Shown in pieces: positions 9,305 to 16,964 of a stretch of DNA of 64,000 nt. This DNA is from Chloroflexi bacterium 54-19. GTDB taxonomy: Bacteria; Chloroflexota; Chloroflexia; Chloroheliales; Chloroheliaceae. The translations under genes and the position numbers were made by a program. Under the pieces are notes generated by a model that saw nothing but the letters and a program-made list of their open reading frames with translations, ran no database searches and had not been told where the DNA came from. Each line of letters begins with the position of its first letter. Position 1 is the stretch's first letter. The stretch spans positions 11,835 through 75,834 of the forward strand of contig MKTJ01000028.1 of assembly GCA_001898225.1 (NCBI GenBank), written 5' to 3'.

Positions 9305-10684
9305 ATGAGTCTTCCGGTTGATATAAAAAACGATGTTTTGAGATTGACAAAGGAAGGCGGTATAAAACAAATCCGCTTTCTCTACTGCGATAACGGAGGG
9401 ATTATCCGGGGCAAATCGGTCGGCTGGCAATCCCTGGCCGACCGGATAAACGGCGGGGTCGGCCTGACCGTTGCTATGCAGGCTATGAACGGGCTCGATG
9501 AACTGGTGCCGATACAGGGAGTGGGGGCTGCCGGGGAAGTGCGGCTAACCCCCGACCTGCGCACTTTCAAGATTTTACCCTACTCACCCCGCGCCGCCAT
9601 GATGATTTGCGACATGCTGGAACTGGACGGCCAGCCCTGGGAACTTTGCCCGCGCTCGTTCTTACGGCGCATCGTGGAGCAGGGCCGGGGCGAGTTTGGC
9701 CTGACCATCCTGGCCGCCTTCGAGCCGGAGTGGTCACTGGCCCGGCGCGGGCTGGACGGCTCCTATACGGCCATTGATGACAGCCTCTGTTTTAGCACCA
9801 TCGGCATGACCACCCAGGCCGCCATGATTGACGAACTGCTCGGCGCGTTCGAGGCTCAGAACCTGAAGGTAGAGTTGTATCACCCCGAACTGGCTCACGG
9901 CCAGCAAGAACTGAGCATCAGCCCGGCCCGCGCCCTCGAAGCCGCCGACAACCATATCATCTATCGCGAAACGGTCCGGTCGGTCGCCTGGAACCACGGC
10001 TTGTTTGCCTCGTTCGCGCCCAAACCGTTTATCAACCAGGCCGGAAACGGCAACCACGTACATATAAGCGCCTGGACCGGCGACCAGGGCGACCAGAACC
10101 TTTTTTACGACCCGTCCGACCCCTACAGCCTGAGCCAGACCGGCTACTATTTTATCGGTGGCATCCTGGAACATCTCCCAGCCCTGGTAGCCCTGACCTG
10201 TCCTTCGGTCAACAGCTACCGGCGTTTGCAGCCAAAAGCCTGGTCCTCGGCTTACACCTGTTACGGCTTTGATAACCGGGAGGCGGCGGTCCGTATCGCT
10301 TCGACCTTACGCGGTAAAGAAAGCAGTTCGATAAATTTGGAGATAAAAGCTTCGGACAACACGAACAACCCCTACCTGGCGCTGGGCGGAATTATCGCGG
10401 CGGGCCTGGACGGGGTCCGGCGCAAACTCCATCCCGGCGAAAAGTTAAGGGCCGAGGTTGACCCGGCCACCATCCCGGAAGAAGAGAGGCTCGAACGGGG
10501 CATCAAGGCGCTGCCTACCAGCCTCGGACAGGCCCTCGACAACCTGGAAAAAGACGAGGTGCTTTTGAACGCCCTGGGCGGCAAGCTGGCGAAAACCTAT
10601 ATCGCCGTGCGCCGTTCGGAGGAAAAGTCTTACGCGGCCAGGACCACCGATTTCGAGCTGAACTCACATTTTTATAAATACTAA
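9305..10684 (+). CDS. Glutamine-synthetase-like ligase (gamma-glutamyl-amine ligase / FluG C-terminal type)
   Basis: 459 residues. The glutamine synthetase fold is clear: a beta-grasp N-terminus, FEPEWSL in place of the usual E-x-E-F region, HGQQELSISPARALEAADN, GNGNHVHIS carrying the ammonia-site His, NSYRRLQPKAWSSAY, and the C-terminal NLEIKASDNTNNPYLALGG. The adenylylation-site region of GlnA is not recognisable. Divergent members ligate glutamate to amines (PuuA, GlnA3/GlnA4, TdnQ-like). The adjacent amidohydrolase and ethanolamine ammonia-lyase make an amine such as ethanolamine a candidate substrate (inference). It is probably cotranscribed with the next gene, 14 bases away. Confidence 0.88.
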   Translation: MSLPVDIKNDVLRLTKEGGIKQIRFLYCDNGGIIRGKSVGWQSLADRINGGVGLTVAMQAMNGLDELVPIQGVGAAGEVRLTPDLRTFKILPYSPRAAMMICDMLELDGQPWELCPRSFLRRIVEQGRGEFGLTILAAFEPEWSLARRGLDGSYTAIDDSLCFSTIGMTTQAAMIDELLGAFEAQNLKVELYHPELAHGQQELSISPARALEAADNHIIYRETVRSVAWNHGLFASFAPKPFINQAGNGNHVHISAWTGDQGDQNLFYDPSDPYSLSQTGYYFIGGILEHLPALVALTCPSVNSYRRLQPKAWSSAYTCYGFDNREAAVRIASTLRGKESSSINLEIKASDNTNNPYLALGGIIAAGLDGVRRKLHPGEKLRAEVDPATIPEEERLERGIKALPTSLGQALDNLEKDEVLLNALGGKLAKTYIAVRRSEEKSYAARTTDFELNSHFYKY

Positions 10685-10698
10685 CTCTTAAAAGGCCA

Positions 10699-11880
10699 AT
10701 GTTAGATATAACCGATATTGCGGCAGTTGACCACCATTGTCACCTGCCGCTTGATGAAGCGCCTCCTTTGCGGGCCGCCGGGCTGGCCCGCTTTTTTACC
10801 GAGGCATCTATCCCGGAAGTGCTGGAAACTCAGACCCCCCACAGCCTGTTCTTCCGGCGGGCCGTCCGCGACATTGCCACCGTCCTGGGTCTTTCTACCG
10901 AAGACTACGTGGACTCCAGGGGCAACCTGCAATTTGAAACAGTCCTGGCGAAACGGGCCGAATACAGCGCGGACGACTGGTTCCGGTTGATGCTGGAAAA
11001 GGCCAACCTGGATGCCCTCTTTGCCGATATGGGCTACCCCCGGAGCGGCGGCTGGACGGTCGAGAAGGCCCAGAAGGCCGCCGGGTCGATGGATAACCCG
11101 CCGCTTATCCGCTCCATTTTACGGATCGAGCGGATTTTCGAGGACTTAATCCTCGAATATGACACTTTCGACCAGGCCGAGGAAGTTTTTCGGGAGACCA
11201 TCCGGCAGGCCCGCCAGCATGGAGCGGTTGGTCTAAAAAGTATCATCGCCTATCGTTGCGGCCTCGATATTGAGCCGGAAAAGACCTCGAAATATCACGC
11301 AAGCCAGGCTTTCCAGAAGTACAAGTCCGAGACTTACCGCACCGGCACCTATGCCCGTATCGCGGATAAAGCCCTGCTCGACTATGTTGTGCTGGCGGCC
11401 CTGGAAGAAGCGGCCAAGCAGGAGTTGCCGGTCCAGTTCCATACCGGCTTTGGTGATACCGACGTGGATTTAGTGAAGGCAAACCCGGCCTATATGAAGC
11501 CCATTTTCGAGAATCCGGCCTTGCGGAAAGCCCCTATCGTGCTGCTGCATTGCTATCCGTACATCCAGGAGGCCTCTTACGTGGCCGCGATGTACCCGCA
11601 GGTCTTCATGGACTTTTCGCTGTCGTCGCCGCTGGTGGCTTTTGGCGGCGGTCGGGCCATCGAAGAAGCTCTCGGCCTCGCGCCCAGCACCAAAGTCCTT
11701 TATGCCAGCGACGCCTGGGGTGTGCCGGACATTATTTACCTGGGCTCCCTGCACTCCCGCAAAGTCCTGACCGGGGTCTTAAACCGCTGGATTAGTGATG
11801 GCTGGATGGACGAACGCGAGGCCCGCCAGGTTGCCCTGAACGTTTTGCAACTTAATTCAAAAAGTCTTTACCAGGGATAA
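10699..11880 (+). CDS. Amidohydrolase-2 family metal-dependent hydrolase (FluG N-terminal type)
   Basis: 393 residues, ATG at 10699 with AAAGG upstream. TIM-barrel amidohydrolase: the metal-binding HxH is His13 and His15 in VDHHCHL, with LPVQFHTGFGD, a strand-6 histidine in VLLHCYPY, and a late aspartate in YASDAWG. In fungal FluG and plant NodGS this domain is fused in front of a glutamine-synthetase domain; here the two are separate neighbouring genes. A likely role is hydrolysis of a gamma-glutamyl amide or related compound made by the partner (inference). Confidence 0.87.
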   Translation: MLDITDIAAVDHHCHLPLDEAPPLRAAGLARFFTEASIPEVLETQTPHSLFFRRAVRDIATVLGLSTEDYVDSRGNLQFETVLAKRAEYSADDWFRLMLEKANLDALFADMGYPRSGGWTVEKAQKAAGSMDNPPLIRSILRIERIFEDLILEYDTFDQAEEVFRETIRQARQHGAVGLKSIIAYRCGLDIEPEKTSKYHASQAFQKYKSETYRTGTYARIADKALLDYVVLAALEEAAKQELPVQFHTGFGDTDVDLVKANPAYMKPIFENPALRKAPIVLLHCYPYIQEASYVAAMYPQVFMDFSLSSPLVAFGGGRAIEEALGLAPSTKVLYASDAWGVPDIIYLGSLHSRKVLTGVLNRWISDGWMDEREARQVALNVLQLNSKSLYQG

Positions 11881-11881
11881 A

Positions 11882-12060
11882 GTAGTCAGAGGTCAGAAGT
11901 CAGAGGTCAGTAAGGGTTGTTTGTGATATTGCAACTCTAAACATAGAGTCAAATCTTGGTTATAAATCAGATTTTTATCCGAGAATGCAAACACTGAGAA
12001 CGAAAGTAAGCAGGAATTAGGCGGTTAAAAACTGGCCTCCGGCTACTGACCTCTCACTAC
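11882..12060. repeat. MITE-like intergenic element with inverted terminal repeats
   Basis: The left end is GTAGTCAGAGGTCAG followed by a tandem copy of AGTCAGAGGTCAG (11882-11910). The right end, 12043-12060, reads in reverse complement GTAGTGAGAGGTCAG, matching 14 of 15 bases. The 130 bases between are non-coding. A related pair of ends occurs at 61119-61276. Confidence 0.5.
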
Positions 12061-12082
12061 TAAAAAACAAGGAACCGAAAAC

Positions 12083-12928
12083 ATGGATATTGTTGACTCT
12101 CAGGTCCATTTTAATCTGCTCGGCGACCTGGAAGCGGGTATCGCGGCGATGGACGCGGTCGGCGTGAAGGCGTTGCTCTATGACGAATTCTGGGGCTTTG
12201 ACGCCAAATCGCGCATCCTGCCCGGCTACGAACTGCCCAACGGCGCTTTCAGGTACACCTTCCAACAGGCCGAAATCGCCGCCATGAAATACCCCGACCG
12301 CTTCGCTTACCTGGTGCGCTTCGACCGGGACGACCCCGAACTGGATTACCTTATAAGCACAGTAGGAAAAATGCCCGGACGTCTGGCGATGCGGGTAGTG
12401 CCCTGGACCCCCGAAGGCTTCGAGCAGTTCGGCCAGGGCGCGGACGAGGCAATTTTCGCCGCCGCCCAGAAATACAATGTGCCGGTCTTCGTGCTGATAC
12501 CGGGGCGGACTCACCTGCTCGAACCCTACTTGAAGAAATTCCCCGGTGTAAAGGTCATAATCGACCACTGCGGCGTGAATATCTCTTTTGCGAGCAAGCC
12601 CGCCGATATCTTCGAGGGTTTCGAGGAGGTCTTCAAGATGGCCCAGTACCCGAACGTCGCCCTCAAATGGGCCCACGCGCCTTCGCTTTCGTCGCAGCCC
12701 TACCCCTTTAATGACCTCATGCCGGTGCTGGTCAAGGTGGTCGAGAAATTCGGGCCGGAGCGGGTCATGTGGGCCAGCGACCACAGCCAGAACAAGAAGT
12801 TTTACTCCTGGGCCGAGTCGTTGTTCTATATCCGCGACACCACCGAACTAGCCGAGTCGGATAAGGTCTGGCTGCTCGGCAAGAGTGCTCGCACCTGGCT
12901 GAACTGGCCGCAACCCGCCGCACAATAG
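12083..12928 (+). CDS. Amidohydrolase-2 family protein (second, divergent)
   Basis: 281 residues, ATG at 12083 with AAGGA upstream. Shorter than its neighbour. It begins MDIVDSQVHFN, so the first His of the HxH metal motif is replaced by Gln (Q-x-H), a variant seen in several amidohydrolase-2 proteins. Later come VIIDHCGVNI and WASDHSQNKKFYSW, where the Asp is the expected catalytic residue. The fold is that of ACMSD-like decarboxylases and lactone or amide hydrolases, so the reaction cannot be named. The next gene starts 11 bases downstream, indicating cotranscription. Confidence 0.85.
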   Translation: MDIVDSQVHFNLLGDLEAGIAAMDAVGVKALLYDEFWGFDAKSRILPGYELPNGAFRYTFQQAEIAAMKYPDRFAYLVRFDRDDPELDYLISTVGKMPGRLAMRVVPWTPEGFEQFGQGADEAIFAAAQKYNVPVFVLIPGRTHLLEPYLKKFPGVKVIIDHCGVNISFASKPADIFEGFEEVFKMAQYPNVALKWAHAPSLSSQPYPFNDLMPVLVKVVEKFGPERVMWASDHSQNKKFYSWAESLFYIRDTTELAESDKVWLLGKSARTWLNWPQPAAQ

Positions 12929-12939
12929 GAGAAAGAAAG

Positions 12940-13848
12940 ATGCTTGACGAACAGGGCTATTTGCCGATTACCGACAGCAAATCGGGCCAAACTTTTAAAA
13001 TCTGGTATCGCCGGATTGGGGGCGAGCACCCGACCAAAACGCCGCTTTTGTGCCTGCACGGCGGGCCGGGGGCTTTGCACAACTACCTGCTAAATATGCA
13101 GGAACTGGCCTCGGAAGACCGCCAGGTGATTTTTTACGACCAGCTTGGCTGCGGCAACTCCGATATTCCCAACGACAACTCGCTCTGGCGGGTGGACCGT
13201 TTCGTGGAAGAACTGGCCCAGGTCATCGCCGGGCTTGGCCTTGAAAAGGTCCACCTGCTCGGTCAGTCCTGGGGTGGGATGCTGGCTATCGAGTACGCCC
13301 TGACCCAACCGGGCACCATTGAAGGGCTCATCCTGGCGAATACCCTTTCGAGCATGCCGTTATGGGTGAGCGAGGCCAACCGCTTGCGCGATGAACTGCC
13401 GCCTGAAATTCAGGCGACCCTGCTCAAACACGAAGCCGAAGGGACCACCGACAGCGAGGAATACCAGACCGCCATCCTGGCTTTCTATGACCGCCACGTC
13501 TGCCGGGTGCCCTGGCCGGACTACGTCGCCTATAGCTTTGGACATATCCTGGACGGTCCGGTATATTTGTACATGAACGGACCGAGTGAGTTTCACGTTA
13601 TCGGGGTTATCAAGGACTGGGACCGCACAGCCGACCTGCCTCAGATAAAACTGCCGACCCTGATAATTTCAGGGCGCTACGACGAGTCGACCCCGGCCAT
13701 CAACGAACTGCTAAACAAAGGCATCGCCGGGTCGGAGTGGCATATGCTGGATAATAGCTCGCACCTGGCCCACGTCGAAGAACCGGAAGTTTATTTCCCG
13801 CTGGTCCGCCAGTTTTTAGATAAAGTGGAAGCCGCCAAGACAGCCTGA
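12940..13848 (+). CDS. Proline-iminopeptidase-like alpha/beta hydrolase
   Basis: 302 residues, ATG at 12940 after GGAGAAAG. The oxyanion-hole motif LHGGPG at the N-terminus and GQSWGG around the nucleophile Ser110 are typical of the tricorn-interacting aminopeptidase/PIP group. Asp248 (SGRYDEST) and His275 (NSSHLAHVEEPE) complete the triad. A helical cap lies between. Known members release N-terminal proline or other residues from small peptides, and some act on amino-acid amides. The position between amidohydrolase and lyase genes suggests a role in releasing ethanolamine or amino acids from the imported compound (inference). Confidence 0.88.
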   Translation: MLDEQGYLPITDSKSGQTFKIWYRRIGGEHPTKTPLLCLHGGPGALHNYLLNMQELASEDRQVIFYDQLGCGNSDIPNDNSLWRVDRFVEELAQVIAGLGLEKVHLLGQSWGGMLAIEYALTQPGTIEGLILANTLSSMPLWVSEANRLRDELPPEIQATLLKHEAEGTTDSEEYQTAILAFYDRHVCRVPWPDYVAYSFGHILDGPVYLYMNGPSEFHVIGVIKDWDRTADLPQIKLPTLIISGRYDESTPAINELLNKGIAGSEWHMLDNSSHLAHVEEPEVYFPLVRQFLDKVEAAKTA

Positions 13849-13859
13849 CGGAATTGCTT

Positions 13860-15245
13860 ATGTACCACCAGACCCTGGGCCGCAAATCCTATAGTTTTCC
13901 CGACCTCAAGACGCTCCTGGCGAAAGCCACGCCCGACCGCTCCGGCGACCACCTGGCGGGCGTGGCCGCCGAGAACGCGGCGGAACGGGTCGCGGCCCAA
14001 CTCTGTCTGGCCGAAGTCCCCCTCCAACGCTTTTTAGAAGAACCACTCATCCCCTACGAGATTGACGAGGTCACGCGCCTCATTTTTGATACCTTCGACC
14101 AGTCCGCCTTTGGTCCGGTCAGCCACCTGAACGTGGGCGAGTTTCGCAACTGGCTCCTTTCGGACGAACGCACTTCCGCCGAGTTAGCCGACCTCGCGCC
14201 CGGCCTGATGCCGGAGATGGTCGCGGCGGTCTCGAAAATAATGCGTAACCAGGACCTGATTACGGTCGCTCGCAAGTGCCAGGTCATCACGAAATTCCGC
14301 AACACCATCGGCCTGCCCGGTCGTCTTTCGGCCCGACTCCAACCCAACCACCCGACCGACGACCTCAAAGGGGTGGCCGCCTCAATTCTGGACGGGCTGC
14401 TTTACGGCTGCGGCGACGCGGTTATCGGCATCAACCCGGTCACGGACGACCACCGCGTCCTCTCCGACCTGCTAAAGATGATTGACGACCTGCGGCAGCG
14501 TTTCGAAATCCCGGCTCAATCCTGCGTCCTCGGCCACGTCACGACGCAGTTAGAAGCCCTGCGCCAGGGCGCGCCCGTTGACCTCGTCTTCCAGTCTATC
14601 GCCGGGACCGAGGCGACCAACCGCAGCTTTGGCATCAATTTACGAATGCTGGAAGAAGCCCGCGAAGCGGCCCTGGCCTTGAACCGGGGCACTCTCGGCC
14701 AGAACGTGATGTATTTCGAGACCGGGCAGGGAAGCGCCCTCTCGGCGGACGCCCATCACGGCCTCGACCAGCAGACCTGTGAAGCCAGGGCTTACGCGGT
14801 GGCCCGCCATTTCAAACCGCTCCTGGTCAATACGGTGGTAGGATTTATCGGTCCCGAATATCTCTTTGACGGCAAACAAATCACCCGCGCCGGGCTGGAA
14901 GACCACTTTTGTGGCAAACTGCTCGGTTTGCCGATGGGCTGTGATGTTTGCTATACCAACCACGCCGAGGCTGACCAGGACGACATGGACAATCTGTTAA
15001 CCCTGCTGGGTGTGGCCGGATGTACCTATTTCATGGGCGTGCCCGGCGCGGACGACATCATGCTGAGCTACCAGAGCACCTCTTTTCACGACATCCGGTA
15101 TCTCCGGTCGGTCCTGAAGTTGCGCCCGGCCCCGGAGTTCGAGGAATGGCTTGTCAAAATGGGCATCACGGGGGAGGACGGCGAACTGACCCGGATAGAT
15201 TTTCATAATCCCCTTATACGAAGTCTGCCGGAATTCACCTTTTGA
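13860..15245 (+). CDS. eutB: Ethanolamine ammonia-lyase large subunit
   Basis: 461 residues from ATG at 13860, 11 bases after the preceding stop. A TTG at 13854 is possible. Full-length EutB with AAENAAERVAAQ, NVGEFRNWLLSDERT, VARKCQVITKFRNTIGLPG, PNHPTDDLKGVAASI and GLPMGCDVCYTNHAEADQDDM. With EutC it forms the adenosylcobalamin-dependent enzyme that turns ethanolamine into acetaldehyde and ammonia. No cobalamin adenosyltransferase, EutA reactivase, acetaldehyde dehydrogenase or shell-protein gene lies in the window, so the lyase would work free in the cytosol with partners elsewhere. Confidence 0.97.
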   Translation: MYHQTLGRKSYSFPDLKTLLAKATPDRSGDHLAGVAAENAAERVAAQLCLAEVPLQRFLEEPLIPYEIDEVTRLIFDTFDQSAFGPVSHLNVGEFRNWLLSDERTSAELADLAPGLMPEMVAAVSKIMRNQDLITVARKCQVITKFRNTIGLPGRLSARLQPNHPTDDLKGVAASILDGLLYGCGDAVIGINPVTDDHRVLSDLLKMIDDLRQRFEIPAQSCVLGHVTTQLEALRQGAPVDLVFQSIAGTEATNRSFGINLRMLEEAREAALALNRGTLGQNVMYFETGQGSALSADAHHGLDQQTCEARAYAVARHFKPLLVNTVVGFIGPEYLFDGKQITRAGLEDHFCGKLLGLPMGCDVCYTNHAEADQDDMDNLLTLLGVAGCTYFMGVPGADDIMLSYQSTSFHDIRYLRSVLKLRPAPEFEEWLVKMGITGEDGELTRIDFHNPLIRSLPEFTF

Positions 15246-15274
15246 TTTGAAATACAACCGGAAAGAGCTACGGC

Positions 15275-16108
15275 ATGCCTGAAGAACCTGCCTCTATCCC
15301 ACCCGAACCGGGCGAAACGCACTCACCGGATGAGGGCTTAACGCTTGCCAACCCCGATTCCGGCGGTGACGCCAGTGTCATCGAAAATCCCTGGCAAAGT
15401 TTGCGCCGGTTCACCCCGGCCCGAATTGCCCTGGGCCGCACCGGGCACAGTCTCCCCACCCGCGAACTACTAAACTTTCAACTGGCCCACGCCCAGGCCC
15501 GTGACGCCGTCTATAGCGCGTTCGACCCGAACCTGGTGGCGGGGCAACTGGCCGAACGCGGCTATTCCTCCTTACAGGTCCACAGCCAGGCTACGGACCG
15601 CACCGCCTTCCTCAAACGGCCCGACCTGGGCCGCCGCTTAAACCCCACCGCCCGTGAGACCCTCCTTGAATACGCCTCGCAAGGCCATCCCACGCCCGAC
15701 CTGGTGTTCGTGCTGGGAGACGGTCTATCGGCGGAGGCCATCCACCGCCACGCCGTCCCGGTCCTCGACCTGACCGCCCAGGCTTTGCAGGCCGAAGGCT
15801 GGCAAATTGGCCCCGTTGTAATCGCCAGCCAGTCGCGGGTCGCCCTCGGTGACGAAATTGGCCAACTCCTAAAAGCGGGGCAAGTCGCTATCCTGATAGG
15901 CGAAAGGCCGGGGCTTAGCGCCGCCGACAGTTTGGGTATATACTTGACTTACCAGCCTCACGTTGGCCGTTTAGAGTCGGAACGAAACTGCATATCAAAT
16001 GTCCGGCCCGAAGGCTTATCCTACGAGGCAGCCAGTTCGACCCTGCTTGACCTGGTCAAAAGGGCGAAGCTTTTCCACTACAGCGGTGTCAAACTCAAAG
16101 AACAATGA
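15275..16108 (+). CDS. eutC: Ethanolamine ammonia-lyase small subunit
   Basis: 277 residues, ATG at 15275 with GGAAAGAG upstream. Typical EutC features are FTPARIALGRTGHSLPTRELLNFQLAHAQARDAV, PDLVFVLGDGLSAEAIHRHA, IGERPGLSAADSLGIYLTY and ERNCISNVRPEGLSYEAA. A Pro/Glu-rich N-terminal extension of about 40 residues precedes the core, comparable to the solubility-affecting N-terminus of enteric EutC. It follows eutB by 29 bases and ends the catabolic operon. Confidence 0.97.
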   Translation: MPEEPASIPPEPGETHSPDEGLTLANPDSGGDASVIENPWQSLRRFTPARIALGRTGHSLPTRELLNFQLAHAQARDAVYSAFDPNLVAGQLAERGYSSLQVHSQATDRTAFLKRPDLGRRLNPTARETLLEYASQGHPTPDLVFVLGDGLSAEAIHRHAVPVLDLTAQALQAEGWQIGPVVIASQSRVALGDEIGQLLKAGQVAILIGERPGLSAADSLGIYLTYQPHVGRLESERNCISNVRPEGLSYEAASSTLLDLVKRAKLFHYSGVKLKEQ

Positions 16109-16169
16109 GCTATCAGGGAACGACCCCTTTTCTTTAAGCCAACAACCTAATAAAGGAGGGAACCAACCT

Positions 16170-16742
16170 ATGGTTGACACAGTCATTCGCAACTGGTGGG
16201 CTTTCATCTTGCGAGGCGCGATTGCGATTATTTTCGGCATCCTGGCTTTCGTCTGGCCGGGCATAACTATAGCAGCGCTGGTCTTTCTTTACGGCTTTTA
16301 CGCTTTACTGGACGGTATTTTCGCGATTGTCTCGGCTATCCGGGCGGCAGGAGCAGGTCAACGCTGGTTTTACCTGGTGGTAGAGGGCATCCTGGGGATT
16401 GCCGCCGGGATTATCTCGATTGTCTGGCCCGCCATTACCGCCCTGGTGTTGGTCTTTATTATCGCCTTCTGGGCTATCCTGACCGGGGCTTTAGAAATTA
16501 TGGCGGCGGTCCGGTTGCGCCGGGAAATTGACAACGAGTGGGCGCTGGGCATTGCCGGGGTGATTTCGGTCGTCTTCGGGGTTGTGATGTTAATCTGGCC
16601 TGGCTCGGCCCTGCTGAGTTTTGTCTGGTTGATTGGCCTGTTCGCGATTCTATTCGGCATCAGCTTTATCGCTATCGGCTGGCGGCTCAAAGGTCTAAAC
16701 GACTTGCGCGGTGGAAGCGGGCGGCTCACCCCGGTGGCTTAG
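16170..16742 (+). CDS. HdeD family integral membrane protein (DUF308)
   Basis: 190 residues from ATG at 16170, with a strong AAAGGAGGG site ten bases upstream. Longer readings of the same frame run into eutC and lack a start signal. Six hydrophobic helices are arranged as three repeated pairs, each with a small WPG or WP motif (AFVWPGITIAALV, SIVWPAITALVL, MLIWPGSALL). This is the DUF308 repeat of HdeD, a protein linked to acid stress in enterobacteria. The function here is unknown. Confidence 0.88.
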   Translation: MVDTVIRNWWAFILRGAIAIIFGILAFVWPGITIAALVFLYGFYALLDGIFAIVSAIRAAGAGQRWFYLVVEGILGIAAGIISIVWPAITALVLVFIIAFWAILTGALEIMAAVRLRREIDNEWALGIAGVISVVFGVVMLIWPGSALLSFVWLIGLFAILFGISFIAIGWRLKGLNDLRGGSGRLTPVA

Positions 16743-16811
16743 AAAAATTCTTTGAAAAAACAAAAAAGCCCGGACCAAACTAACTTTGGTAAAATCGGCC
16801 TGGACCGAAAA

Positions 16812-16850
16812 AAGCAGTAAGTCCGGCTTTTCGCATCGGGCTTACTGCTT
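16812..16850 (-). terminator. Intrinsic terminator of the HtrA-type protease gene
   Basis: A 14-bp stem with one G-U pair (AAGCAGTAAGTCCG at 16812-16825 against CGGGCTTACTGCTT at 16837-16850). Read on the minus strand it is followed by a run of six T. It lies between convergent genes, so the plus-strand transcript may use the same stem. Confidence 0.8.
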
Positions 16851-16964
16851 GTGTGCGCTCCTGGCTAAGAGCGGCATGTGAATGAGGGAAATTGGTGGGA
16901 TTCAAGAGGTTTTACATAATTGAGGGTCATTTTTCCATCCTCTAAACCCTATCCCTCATGGGGG

